Notes: generated by a model from the sequence alone, not told the origin. 64,000 nt of DNA from Rhyacophila brunnea (GCA_022495005.1 JAGYXB010000825.1:496001-560000); one strand, 5' to 3'. Shown: positions 21,054-33,415, counted from the stretch's first letter. Translations and numbers: made by a program.

Positions 21054-24000
21054 ATGAGATCAATAATTACTGAAAACAATGGAAGTTATCAAAACACTAG
21101 TAAGGTTTATACAGTACTCCCTGCAGTATTCGCAAAATTGTCTGAATCTAAATACAATATGGAAGAAACAGTAATTAAAGATAACGTCTTCAATGTCGTA
21201 TATGCTTCAGAGCCGCTGTATAGATTGCTGCATGTCTTCGCAATGGGACGATCAGCTCGCACCAAAGACTGGATTAAGAAACTCCGAGGCTCTGCCACCA
21301 TATTTGTTCTCGTATTAATCTCGATATTTGTGCTACGAGAAAGATCTGTCTACGCGTATCCGAAGCTATCTCCGTCTCTTGTCATGACGGATATTGTCAG
21401 CTTGTTAACTCTACTGGGATGTGCCGTTTGTAATATTTTAGTGTGCTCTTTTCGGTCCAAATCGCCTCATGATAAACTGAACAACAACCAAGACATAATA
21501 GACGAAATCTTTGGGATAGATAAAGCAGTTCGCTATAAAATGGCAAGGCGATTTGTTTCCTGGGCGATTTATTTGGTCTGTATTCCTTTGATTTGTCTGT
21601 TTTGCTTTGAAACTTACAACTTGATCAAATTATTAAATTTAAATTACGCAGGACTCTACTGTGCCAATTATTTGTTTTATTTTATCAATTCTTTAGTTTC
21701 CGTGCATTTCTATGTGTCAATGTATCTCGTAAGCAGCTCGTTTTTCATACTGAATACTCAGCTTTTGGCAATACTGGAGGATGCATTATCGGAAAATGTG
21801 CCCATTAAAATGAATAAAAATAAAACAATACTATTACCAAATGTCAAGGAGTTCTCGACCATAAGCAAAGCTGTTTTCTCTTGGAGTGATATTGCCAAGT
21901 TAAGTGAGAACGCGATTCGATCTTCCAAACCATGGAACTTCAACGAGCTGATGAAAACTTATGTCTACATCTGCGATCAGTGCGACATATTTAATTCTCT
22001 TTTCAGCATACAGGTATTAATTTTGGTTACATGTAAGTTATACGTATGCAGTTGATCGTGGGACACTTATTCGTGCGCCGCAGTACGTGAAACATGAGTT
22101 CGGATAACATTTTATCAAATGACGAGTTCTCCGTTGAACATTTCACCGTGGAATACATTTGTACGTATGTTACAAAATGCGGCGATAGTTTGCAAATAGT
22201 ACTGTTCCAATTAGATTAACCCTAACCTAACCGAACCTTGTAAAGACATCTCATAAAATTCGCCACATGTTGTAGCATACCTACAAATATACTCCACGGT
22301 GAAATGGTCAACGAAGAACTCGTCATTTGATTAAGTGTTACACGAACTGATGTTTCATGTAGTGCGGCGCACGAATAAGTGGCTTGCGGTGAACTGTTTA
22401 CGTACAAATTTCCAGATTCGATTAATTTTACTATTTTTTAGGTGGCAAAAACCTTTGATCTACTTCTAATAATAATTGTAATACAGTCGATCTTGGTTAT
22501 TACGAAGAAGATGGAAATGAGTGAATTTGCTCGTAATAAGCATTAATCGTTATATCGTTATATAACATTTTTCGCGCCACGTTATATTTAAGCATAGAAC
22601 ATAAAAAATCTGAAAACCATCGTAAAAATCCCCGAAACAAGCATGGCATTCATAAACTACAAAATAAGTTCTTCTAACTTCCTTCTAAAAAAAAACTAAT
22701 CAAACTAACTTCACAAAGCTTGGATTTTTTACATGCAATTTCAACCATATGCGTGGATACTTTTTCAATGTTGTCGGCGAAAACACCAATTAGGTACGTA
22801 GACACTTAACTAGTGCCATAAACGTAATCCGATCCCGGCGACATCGGTCTAGTTAACTTCCCGATCGGATTTTATTGCTTAGGGTCGAAAATGGTATTTT
22901 TAAACGAACGACACATTAACAATTTTGCTCGGTATACCCGAGAAGTAGCTCGTTATAAAAGTGAATAAATGTATGGAGAAAATCATAAACTAACATGACA
23001 ACGAATGTTTCCTCATTACACCCGAGATCTCGCTATTACCGTGATCGTAATAACCTTGTTCAACTGTATATGAGTTATTTCTTGTTTTCCTCTTCTAAAT
23101 AGATACATTAATTTATCACTAACTGAATACCTGAAATAAATAAAACACTTTTGCCAAAAACTGAATTTGAAATATATGTTTTTAAATTATAAAGAAAACA
23201 AAACAAATTTACTTCTTTTGCAAGTGATCTGGGGCGCACCCATTTTCAAAAAAACATTAGCGATGTCAGATGTTAGACTTTACGTACCGTATTATCTATT
23301 GGCTATTAATTACATTTCATGTAAAAAACGTACCTTGTAGGTATATCTTGTCTGCTTTTATATTATTTTATCTCTTAGCCAGTTGAAATTTATGGAACTT
23401 CGAGCTTTGCTTATATTTTCATATACTTATTATCAGTGACGTTCCGTGGGGGTAGGCAGATCATGCGTTGCACAGGGGCGGAACATTATAAACGGGGGCG
23501 AATGAAGGCATAGATATAAATATCACAATTATTGCGAACAGTGGCGGTTTTCCACAAAGCAAATCATTCATTAGAAAATATCGACAATTTAGTTTTTAAA
23601 AATAATTACAAGATAAAAAGAACTTTTTATATTGTTACAACGTTTTTAAATTTTCTGTCGAATTATTATGCTCAATATGCTCAAACTTGTACTTGATATG
23701 AAGTAAATAAAAAACAAACAAACAAATATAGAATACTGAAATGTCATTTTGATTTCCATAGTAACGCACGTATATATTAATAATTTAGTTGCTAGGACCA
23801 CCCCCTTAGCAGCCAATAATAGTGGATTGGATTACGGATTTCCTCCGAAATAACTATTCATACAAAACAGAATTAACTGAAAATGAATTAAATTCTACTT
23901 AGAAATGGCTAAAAGTATTAAAAGAATACATTGGCATCGTGTTCTGGTATATTCTAAAGGTTTCAAATGTCTAGCTAGTCGGGAAGTTAGTTAAAAATCG

Positions 24001-27000
24001 ATTGCAAGATTTGTACTGGATAAACAACCACCGGAAAAACAAGAATACGAGTTAATAAAAATGTTGTAATATGGAAGCTTTAATCGCGATTGCGATCGGT
24101 CTTGTATAAGGTTGTTGATTTTGGTTGCTATGGTTTTCTACTCTTATATTTTCCGCCTGTCGCTGATGTTGCAATTTCTGCTATCACATACCTACTAAAT
24201 TCTTTAAATAATTGTTAAATTATTTTGATTACAGAATCTATTGATGGCTCTTAACGGAATTATAGCCATTCTTCACTCTTTCCACATTGTGACACTATTT
24301 GGACCAATAATAGAGGTAAGTAAAAACAGATAGAATATAGTGTAACCTAATGACTTACGGTGCTACTATTCGTCATGATTTGGATGGTGACAGAGCTACG
24401 AGATGCTGGCATGACCAGGCAAGGGTTTCATGAATAAACAAAACATAAGAATTTATAATTTAACCCGTAAAATTAGACATTTTAAAATACTTCTATATTT
24501 AAAACACAGTCTTAGGTAAGTAAAATATCAGATATCTAAGTTGTCTAATGAGTGAAAAAATAAATAAAAATCACGAGATAAATTATTATTTTATATTTTT
24601 AACAACAATCAGTACGTAACATATCTATGTGATTGAATCCCATAGAAATTATTTTTTAAATTATATTCTTATTTTTTATTTTGAATAAACGTGCTTTCGC
24701 GACGTATGCGCTAACAAAACAGCTTGTACATTTGTATGCGGGACATTTTCACATTTTGAAAAATGAGAAAAAAACTTCATATTAAAAAACCCGTCGATTC
24801 ACGGGAAAATAATCCTATACAATATGTGAAGCGAAACGCGGTGTGTTCTATTTTTTTAAACTTTTGAGAGATGCCATAGATGGTGCTTATTGAAATATGG
24901 GAAAATATCGTTAAATTATGACAATTATACGATAGATATCTTTGGGCATATTGAATATATTATTATTTGTGATTAGGTATATAAATACGTCAACATGAAA
25001 ATAAAAAATATTTTTCTTAAGAAGGTAGGCTTTAAATAATCGCCTAGTATGGAGTCTTCGCCACTGATTGTAATCTATCTAGTAACATCATAATAATATT
25101 TATTTATTTAACCAACGGTAGTTTTTTCAGCAATCTTGAATGTTTTTTCCCAGTTCTGAATTTTCATAGTTCTGTTTATCGCTGTTCTGTTTTGCCGCCA
25201 CACATTGGTTCGATTTGCTTCAACTAAGGAACTTACATGGCACTACATTTACTACACTTATGTTGATATATTCCATCTACGTGAGGATGAGTATAGGTGG
25301 ACGTTATTTTATAAATTATTAAAATAAGGTCTGCTTAACTCATCCGGTGTAATTCCTTGTACCTACATAATTTTTTTGTATTTACACATTGACACTGTAG
25401 AATCTTTCATTATTATTATCCTAAGAGATTTTGGAAAATACACCAACGGCTCATTTAAGCGACATTTTATTGTTATTTTTACATCTTCACTTCGAAATGT
25501 GCGCTACCGATTCATCTACCGTTTGAATTGACCACATTTCACAAATTTTCAATGATTTTACAGGTACGTGACGTTTATAACTGATATTTTCTCATACAGC
25601 GTATACAATTCGCCATACTTCTTTTAACATACAGCAGAATGACGTCTTCGTCGCTTAAGACCTTTTAATCCTTTATTTGACAAACGGATTCGATTATTTT
25701 TATTCAAATATCGTAATGTAGGCATTGGCGCACTTTTTTCCGGTGAAAAAACCATAATTTTGGTACAATTTAATACGTATAATATCTTTTGACAGGGGGG
25801 TACGCCACTGACGGCCATTTCATAGATAATGTGATATTCCAAATTTGATTTTTTTTAAATACTTTGTGGCTGTTCACCCACTATTTTTGTTATTGAATAA
25901 TTACCTAGGCTACTAATTTCCATACTAAAAAAGTTGCCATGGCAAACAATGAAAGAAATTAATACGAATTGTTATAGTTATCAAAATGTGTGATATTGTA
26001 TAATATCTACCTATTTTTTTCGTCCCTATCATCATCAATCTTGACCTATACACTGCTGGATGAAGGCCTCCTCAGCCTTATTCTACTCCTTACTTATACA
26101 TGAATTGTTATATTTATCAAAATCAGTGATATAATATTATTATCTACCTATCTATATATAATGCCATTATTATCACGAGCCTCAATAAATCCACTGCTGG
26201 ATGAAGGCCTCTCTACGTTGATTGTATTCTTGACAGTATTGAATTTCTAATGTTATCTATCTACATATTCATATCGTCATCATAATCATCATCATCATCA
26301 TCATCATCAACTAGGATCAATCCACTACTGGATGAAGGGTTCCGCAACCTGATTCTACTACTATCGGTTTAACGAATTTGTGATATTATACCTATTTCTA
26401 TCATTCTTATATCATCGGCCTGAACCAATCCACTGCTGGATAATGGCCTCCCTAGCCCGGTTCTACTCCTTTCTGTCATATGAATTGCTGTATTTATCAA
26501 AATCGGTGATATTATATTTAAAAACATATTCATATCGTCATCATCATCAACCAGGATCCATCCACTGCTTAATAAAGACCTCCCTAGCCTGATTCTACTC
26601 CTTTTGTCATATGAATGTATGTATTTATCAAAATCTGTGATATTATATGTATCTACACATTCATATCGTCATCATCATCATCATCATTATCATATACCTG
26701 ATCCAATCCACTGCTTAATAAAGACCCCCTTTGCCTAATTCTCCTCCTTTCTGTCATATGAATTTCTGTATTTATCAAAATCGGTGATATTATATTTATC
26801 TACATATTCATATCGTCATCATCATCATCATCATCATCATCGACCTGAACCAATCCACTGCTTAATAAAGACCTCCCTAGCCAGATTCTACTCCTTTCTG
26901 TCATTTGAATTTCTGCATTTATCAAAATCGGTGATATTATATTTATTTAAATATTCATATCGTCATCATCATCATCAACCAGGATCCATCCACTGCTTAA

Positions 27001-28569
27001 TAAAGACCTCCCTAGCTTGATTCTACTCCTTTTGTCATATAAATGTATGTATTTATCAAAATCTGTGATATTATGTATCTACACATTCATATCGTCATCA
27101 TCATCATCATCATTATCATATACCTGAACCAATCCACTGCTTAATAAAGACCCCCTTAGCCTAATTCTCCTCCTTTCTGTCATATGAATTTCTGTATTTA
27201 TCAAAATCGGTGATATTATATTTATCTACATATTCATATGGTCATTATAATTATCATCATCATCGACCTGAACCAATCCACTGTTTAATAAAGACCTCCC
27301 TAGCCAGATTCTACTCCTTTCTGTCATATGAATTTCTGTATTTATCAAAATCTGTGATATTATATTTATTTACATATTCATATCGTCATCATCATCATCA
27401 TTGACCTGAACCAATCCACTACTTAAAGACCTCCTTAGCCTGATTCTGCTCCTTTCTGTCATATGCATTGCTGTATTTATCAAAATCGGTGATATTATAT
27501 TTATCTACATATTCATATGGTCATTATCATTATCATCATCATTGACCTGAACCAATCCACTGCTTAATAAAGACCTCCCTAGCAAGATTCTACTCCTTTC
27601 TGTCATATGAATTGCTGTATTTATCAAAATCGGTGATATTATATTTATCTACATATTCATATCGTCATCATCATCATCATCGCCCTAAACCAATCCACTG
27701 CTTAATAAAGACCTCCCTAGCTTGATTCTACTCCTTTCTGTCATATGAATTGCTGTATTTATCAAAATCGGTGATATTATATTTATTTACATATTCATAT
27801 CGTCATTATCATCATCATCTTCACCGACCTGAAACAATCCACTGCTTAATAAAGACCTCGCTAGCCTGATTCTACTCTTTTCTGTCATATGAATTTCTGT
27901 ATTTATCAAAATCGGTGATATTATATTTATTTACATATTCATATCATCATTATCATCGACCTAAACCAATCCACTACTTAAAGACCTCCTTAGCCTGATT
28001 CTACTCCTTTCTGTGATATGAATTTCTGTATTTATCAAAATCAGTGATATTACATTTATCTACATATTCATATCGTCATCATCATCAACCAGGATCAATT
28101 CACTGCTGGATGAAGAGTTCCGCAACCTGATTCTACTACTATAGTATACCTATTTCTATCGTCCTTATCATCATTGACCTGAACCCATCTATTGCTGGAT
28201 AAAGGCCTCCCATGCCTGATTCTACTCTTTTCTGTCATTTGAATTGCTGTATTTATCAAAATCGGTGATAATATATTATATCTATTTCCATTATCATTAT
28301 GAACCTGAATCAATCCACCGGTGGATGAAAGCCTCTCTAAGTTGTTTGAATTTCTGTCGGTCATATGAATTACTATATTTATCAAATTGCTGATATTATA
28401 TTTTCCCATTCATAATATCGTCATTATCATCATCAACCAAGATTAATCCACTGCTGGATGAAGGTTATCCCAACCTAATTCTACTCTTCTTGGTCATATA
28501 AGCTGCAATATTTTTTTAAATTTGTGATTTTATATACCTACCCATTTATATCGTCATTATCGTCATCAA

Positions 28570-28600
<31 letters not shown>

Positions 28601-31600
28601 TTTTAGGCTGATTCCACATCTTTAGGTCTTATAAATTCCTATTCTTATCAGATATAATATGTATTACTTCATTATTTATCAACATTTGTCTCGATATGAA
28701 TGTCCCGCACCGGGAAACTATATTGTTTAAGTTTAATTTTTAAAACAAAATATGATTTTTACGATATTATTCTGTGGCTCCAAGCATTTATTTTTTATGC
28801 TGCTAACCTTTTTCTATTATGTAAATGGGACCCGAAAGAGATTAATATTCGCGTTATATTGGATCGCTATTTATGATAATCACGATTGAGATGTATAACT
28901 ATTTATCATATTTAAATGCACATACCTACACATATATTGTATTAAAATTAAAATGGCAGTGGTAGCAATCGGCGATTGCCAGCTGTTTTGCTAGGCTTAG
29001 CAGCCTGAAATGGTGTCAGATGATATTGAGAAGGCCAGACTCCAGAATAGACTACGCACATGACTCCAAATTTGTATTTGCGGTGACGACATGCATATCG
29101 TAAAACTGACAAATCAGATAAATTTTCAATTGTCTGACGTGAATGAAAATCCATCCCGAAGGGACAACTATGGCGCCGTCTATACACACTTTACAATTAT
29201 TATATTAAAATCCAACACCAAGTCACTATGATGAAAAGCTGTCTGCAAGACCTAGCGAGACAGACTGGCGAGAGCCAGCTGGCTCAGCTAGTAACTTAAT
29301 ACTGATCTATCTCTTTTGTTATGTACCTAATATTGTTTTAATAATATTTCGTTGTATCTAAATTTAATGTCATGTTGTGAACGAATTGAAAAAGAATAAA
29401 AAGAAGATTGTCATCCTTAATATGGAATTGCATTCCAACTAAAACCATTTCTTTAGTTACAGGAATCGCCAAATTGGGAGTCATACGTAATGCTGGTGGC
29501 TGCTAGCTGCTGCTTTGCGGTTTACAATATCGCCATACTCTTCGGCATCACCATGTCCTGTGACTTGGTCAAACAGGAGGCGTCAAAGACATCATTACTC
29601 CTTGATGCATTTCTCTACAATAAATTACTTGGTAAGTTAAGTAGTATAACTAATCTTTATAAATATTTATTTTATTTATTTGGCATTTGGCTATAAAACA
29701 GTTCGCCACATCTGGACAATGAGATTGTTGGTAGGTATATAAATTTGGTTACAAATGTAAATTGTACATACAACATTTCACCGTGAGCTTTCTATCGGAA
29801 AAAGATGACCGCATACTATACGGTCTCCAATTTTATTAGATTCAATATGAACATTAATTCAATTTTAATAGCTGATTTTGGCAAAAAATCATGAATTCAA
29901 TAATGAAAACCTAACCTAACAATAATAATCCAGTATATCGACTACTTGCAAAATTTGTTTGCCGCTGGCTTCCTGTAAACCGACAAGAACCGTGTTTTAT
30001 TTAGACATGAATTTTATCTCAGTACTATACAACCCAAAGAGGTTGGACGGTCATTGTTAATATACGACTATATATTTCCGATACCTACAATATTGTGTGA
30101 TAACGTGTGTATATGTAAGTGTGATACGGCGAACTGCATACGTACAAATTTCTGGACACGATATAATTTAAATGCGTTTTGTGCAAACATACACTAGCTA
30201 AATATTTTGGACCGCGTAATGCAGTATGGGTGTATTTTACAGTAGCAGAAGATGGCCGTTATAAAAATGCATATATATTATATAATAGTCTTAAGAACAA
30301 CTGTGATTATTATGTAAGTATCTGTATCATGACACGCAAATTATAGTGCACGAAAACCAAGGCCTTGGGAAGTTGTTCCTGGGACACTCTCGTAGCATTG
30401 AAGTCCGTCTAACGTTCGTTAAGCTACGTGGAGACAGTGTCGGATTAAAAATTCGTTTTAAATCCCCAATTTTTAGTTTTACCCATACTTTGAGCCCCAA
30501 TTACTTTTGATAAGAGATAACCATTAATGTTCTACTATTTATAGTCCGTACGTTATGTTAATTAGATGGTATTATGCAACAAGGAACCAATCATGTTAAA
30601 ATATTAATTAGTGGTATAATGTGGTTCCCATAAGAGTCAATTTGTTAGGGGAGATCATGAGTAAAGCAAGTACAACGAAAGAAAACTAGACATCCCAACC
30701 CCGACAAAAATACAGTCATGTTAAACCTTTTATTTTAATTAATACATTTTGTTTACAACCAGTGAGCTAAACTATTTAATTGAAAGATATAAGTTTCGGT
30801 ACCTATTTCTATATACTTATACCTAATGATTCTTCTCGATTTGTCGCCCTTCGAGTAACTGCCACCCCCAAGCGACGATCAATCTGTCTACCCCCACGAG
30901 ACTTCACTGATTTCACGCAACAATAGTTATGTTGCCAGATTTTTTTATACATACCTACTTTGTATGAATTGTTTTACTCTTACTTTACTTTACTTACTTT
31001 AAGATTTTGGTATATTCAGACGAAGCCACCGCCTCATCTGTAACATGGAAAATCGGCACTGAACTGGACAATGTGCTATTTCTTTAGTATTCTTGCTCTG
31101 AGCCACCGCCATATTTAGATTAATAAAGTCTGAGCATAACTTTTTGCACAAGCAATGAGTGAACTTTTCAACTGTCAAAATCAGATCCCAGATTGCTTGA
31201 CATATTGATTCGCCCTTTCTCGTTTCAAATTGAATTATAAAAAAATTGGAACAGTTCGGTTATGTGGAATACAGCGGCAAACACATTTTTAAAATAGCCG
31301 ATATACAGGATTATTTGTTAGTTTAACCTAATCAAACCTAACCTAACCCAACCTAACCTAACCTAAACTAACCCGAACTAACAAATAATCCAGTATATCG
31401 GGTATTTTCAAAATGTGTTTTCCGCTGTATTCCTCATAACCGAACTGTACCAAAAAATCTCACATAAAATATATTAACTATCAGTGTTATTAAAAAATAA
31501 TATACATTCCTGTTATTCATGAGCTGTCAAAGTCAGACTAGCCCTTCACACAAAAACCGATAGTAATATCGATTTCCAAAAAATATGTAGCATTGATCTA

Positions 31601-32004
31601 TGCATTACATTTGTAGAAGGTGTGTTAATGCTAGTGTATTATTTATCATGTAACTCATCTATCCAATTCAAACCATTCCCTGTGTGAACACGACAGACGC
31701 GTCAGTATGAGCACTCTATAGAACAATGACAGGTCATCCATCGACAACAGCGGGAGGGGCGGAAAAAGTAGGACCAGTCGTTGTGTATGTATCGGCTTTC
31801 TACTTGAGTCGGCAATGTCTGAGCTAATGTTCAAAATGCTTCTTTTCAGAGAAAACTGACCAAGTGGAAATGTGGGCACAATTGGTTGTAAGACGATTTC
31901 CAAAATTCACAGCCTGCAGAGTATTCGCAATTGACTTGACCCTAATGTACAGCATGGCTGGAACCATAACAACTTACTTAATTATACTATTGCAACTTCA
32001 GTAG
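21054..32004 (+). CDS. Gustatory receptor, copy A (4 exons, 454 aa)
   Basis: Seven-transmembrane insect chemoreceptor (7tm_7/Gr family) of sensory neuron membranes; the ligand cannot be told. Exons: 21054-22013, 24235-24315, 29463-29631 and 31850-32004, with phases 0, 0 and 1 and GT-AG borders throughout. The first ATG follows an in-frame TGA, and Met36 is an alternative start. The N-terminus has SEPLYRLLHVF, usual in Grs. Hydrophobic spans lie near residues 81-95, 113-132, 170-188, 204-233, 312-345, 354-378 and 428-454. The last exon ends TYLIILLQLQ and a stop, the family signature TY....Q. Length and the three short 3' exons fit the family. A sugar/fructose (Gr43a-like) or bitter subfamily assignment would need a tree. 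Intron 1 starts with a MITE and intron 2 holds a 3.9-kb Helitron. Compared with B and C it has Leu29, Leu86, Asp147 and Ile251. Confidence 0.9.
22024..22413. mobile_element. Long-TIR MITE at the Gr-A intron 1 donor
   Basis: Reverse relative of 4602-4973. It starts GGTTACATGTAAGTTATACG only 10 bp after the exon 1 end, has TTCGTGCGCCGCAGTACGTG and its mirror at the far end, and a CCCTAACCTAACC centre. Reading through the donor extends the ORF into the element. Equivalents: 40542-40932 (B) and 59010-59400 (C). Confidence 0.75.
22484..23066. mobile_element. Tc1/pogo-type MITE in Gr-A intron 1
   Basis: Ends CAGTCGATCTTGGTTATTACG and mirror CGTAATAACCTTGTTCAACTG, flanked by TA on both sides. Subterminal CGGTATACCCGAGAAGTAGC repeats the left-end theme. 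About 583 bp, non-coding. Present at the same place in B (41003-41588) and C (59470-60059), so it predates the duplications. Confidence 0.7.
23580..24070. repeat. Repeat family Z in Gr-A intron 1
   Basis: AT-rich, with CGCACGTATATATTAATAAT, TTGCTAGGACCACCCCC, CTAGCTAGTCGGGAAG and CCGGAAAAACAAGAATACGA blocks. Two inverted copies in tandem lie in the spacer before Gr-B (38140-38525 and 38785-39205). Class unknown. Intron sequence from 24316 to 25402 shows nothing more than AT-rich DNA. Confidence 0.6.
25403..29291 (+). mobile_element. Helitron-like insertion in Gr-A intron 2 carrying a satellite array
   Basis: Starts TC after an A (GTAGAA|TCTTTC) and ends CTAG before a T (CAGCTAG|TAACTTA). The end is preceded by the 14-bp palindrome GAGCCAGCTGGCTC at 29272-29285. 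In copy C the same flanks meet directly at 62250/62251 as GTAGAA|TAACTTT, an AT target with no duplication, as Helitrons do. The end TCAGCTAGTAA matches the Helitron 3' terminus at 34845-34858. No helicase is encoded. It contains the ~140-bp tandem array and a 79-codon reverse ORF at 28948-29187 that I do not recognise. B carries the same insertion at 43929-47848. Confidence 0.8.
26010..28650. repeat. ~140-bp satellite array, about 20 monomers
   Basis: Each monomer has (TCA)n or (CAT)n, GACCTGAACCAATCCACTGC, AATAAAGACCTCCCTAGCC, GATTCTACTCCTTTCTGTC and TTATCAAAATCGGTGATATT blocks. Spacing of AATCCACTGC is 131-147 bp. The outer monomers read CCACTGCTGGATGAAGGCCT, a motif very common in insect genomes, and the inner ones TTAATAAAGACCTCC, which indicates amplification from the centre. 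Open frames with His runs here are repeat artefacts. B: 44525-47125. Confidence 0.85.
29632..31094. other. Gr-A intron 3, first part
   Basis: Contains a decayed relative of the Gr intron 1 MITE at about 29735-30165 (GGTTACAAATGTAAATTGTAC, ACATTTCACCGTGAG, and GGCGAACTGCATACGTACAA at the far end) plus a TTAGG-core MITE half at 29905-29990 (AACCTAACCTAACAATAATAATCCAGTATATCG). In B and C this interval has a 183-bp addition and shares many base changes not in A. The rest is unremarkable. Confidence 0.5.
31095..31823 (+). repeat. Element X next to Gr-A exon 4
   Basis: Runs from GAGCCACCGCC..TTTAGATTAATAAAGTCTGAGCA to ACGACAGACGCGTCA..CTTGAGTCGGCAATGTCTGAG. The right end is about 26 bp from the exon 4 acceptor, so it supplies most of the branch-point neighbourhood. 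It is interrupted by a TTAGG-core MITE at 31248-31451. B equivalent: 49793-50521. Confidence 0.7.
31248..31451. mobile_element. TTAGG-core MITE nested in element X
   Basis: Ends GGAACAGTTCGG and CCGAACTGTACC, flanks AAAAAATT and AAAAAATC. The centre has CCTAACCTAACCCAACC-type repeats. The reverse X copy at 12448-12985 lacks it. Length 204 bp. Confidence 0.85.
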
Positions 32005-32386
32005 GTAAGGCGGTATAACATTGTTTACCTATGTTTTTTATTTTTTCTTCTATCTTGTGGTAATATTTGTTATACCTAATGTAAATCTCATGTTGTGAAC
32101 GTTCCGAATTTTCATTTGTTATGTCTAGAATATTTTGTTTTCATAAATAAATAAATAAATAAAATGAAGGCTGTGATTTTGAATTTTATAAACATATTGT
32201 GTACCTTCTTATTTATAATGAGCTTTCTAAAAGTCTGATAATTTTCACAATTTACAGGAGAGCAATTAGAAATAATACTTTTATTAGTTAAGCATAACGA
32301 GATCGCCAGATTTTTATTGGTCTTGTCATATATTTGCTCACTAACTTACTACTCGACGAAAAAAAAAAATATAATATATGACATTC

Positions 32387-32461
32387 GGCGGCTCTCGTGG
32401 GGCAGTGCGTAACGCGCTGGCCCTCTACCCGAGAGTTCTGGGTTCGATGCCCAGTGAGGAC
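32387..32461 (+). ncRNA. tRNA-like SINE head with Pol III boxes
   Basis: TGGGGCAGTGCGTAACGCG resembles an A box, and GGTTCGATGCC is a B box within a perfect 5-bp T stem (CTGGG/CCCAG). Acceptor and anticodon stems pair poorly, so this is not a working tRNA but a tRNA-derived SINE or decayed tRNA. It sits where spacer 0 (17330) is uninterrupted. B copy: 51085-51159. Confidence 0.5.
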
Positions 32462-33039
32462 ACAATATTTATGTGTTTTTCTCAAAGTCTGGGTGTTGGT
32501 GATTGTTCAAAATTACTAGCAACCACCTTGTTATTAATGATTAAAAAAAACTTCAGTAGATAATTAATTTATTGTAAATGCCTTCTTTACCATTAGCGTG
32601 CGGCAGCGTAACAAAATAGCGTAATAAGAATTCGAACTTTTTTTTGAAGATCGTCCCCATTCCCCCCAAAGTTCCTATTCACCCCAGACTACGGTACCAC
32701 GTTACAGTACTTTATAGACCGCCCACAAGATTCAATTTGTATCTAAATCTTAAGTAGATACTATTGTAGCGAATTAATAGTAGTTAAATAAATATTTTTG
32801 AAAAGCATCCCTTTAAATAAAAGTCACCGTACGCCATTGGCGAATAGTGGAGGAAGGCTGTTAAGATCTGATGTAAATATTGCGCACTAAACTTTATTAG
32901 TCGTACGTATTTATTCTCATTGAACTAAAACTACAATTTGTAGACAATGCTGGTTAGTTTTTAAAAAAATCAATTAAGCCTGCCTAAACCATACCATAAT
33001 AGTTTCGGTATGCTATGGGTGTTCTGACAAAAATAGGGG

Positions 33040-33360
33040 GGCTAACAGGGGTTAAGCCTGGAGGTCCGGGCATAGCACGAGTCCGGCGTGGCAGTTCGAC
33101 CAGCTAAGTGAGATTAACACACATCACAAATTTACTCGAATAGTAGAAAAAAAACTACTTTAAATATTTAAAATACGTGGTTGTGTGTTGCAATTTGATG
33201 TGATATGGTGATTGATATAAATAAATGATAATGCACGTGTAGAATTTGGGAAACACTACTTTAGAGCATCACACTGCCCTTGACCTTAGCGATAGGTAGG
33301 CAGGCCTGCCAAATATCCTGGCCTGTGGGCCCGTTTTAAGGTGTGGGGGCCATGCAGTGT
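33040..33360. repeat. Repeat family Y copy in spacer 1
   Basis: AGGGGGGCTAACAGGGGTTA, GTCCGGCGTGGCAG, GACCAGCTAAGTGAGATTAA and then CCTTGACCTTAGCGATAGG..GGGGGCCATG. Same block order as 9560-9970. From 32465 to 33039 lie AT-rich DNA and a fragment of the 2850 repeat (32838-33025). Confidence 0.5.
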
Positions 33361-33415
33361 ATACTATATTATAATATTATATAGTTTATGGCTCTTTAAA
33401 TATTGCTGTATAGAC

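Noticed and set aside
26784..27020. Open frames with His runs (RHHHHHHHH..PEPIHCLIKTSLARF)
   Set aside because: They repeat with the ~140-bp monomer and arise from TCA triplets and monomer length near a multiple of three. No start context, no family match.
26010..28650. Regular array taken as CRISPR-like
   Set aside because: Eukaryotic intron. The whole 140-bp monomer repeats and there are no unique spacers or cas genes.
31655..31903. 82-codon reverse ORF over Gr exon 4 (also 50353-50601)
   Set aside because: Shadow of exon 4 and element X, and the true frame ends in TYLIILLQLQ on the + strand.
32387..32461. Functional tRNA gene
   Set aside because: Only the T arm and the A/B boxes fit; acceptor and anticodon stems do not pair. 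Kept as a SINE-like head.
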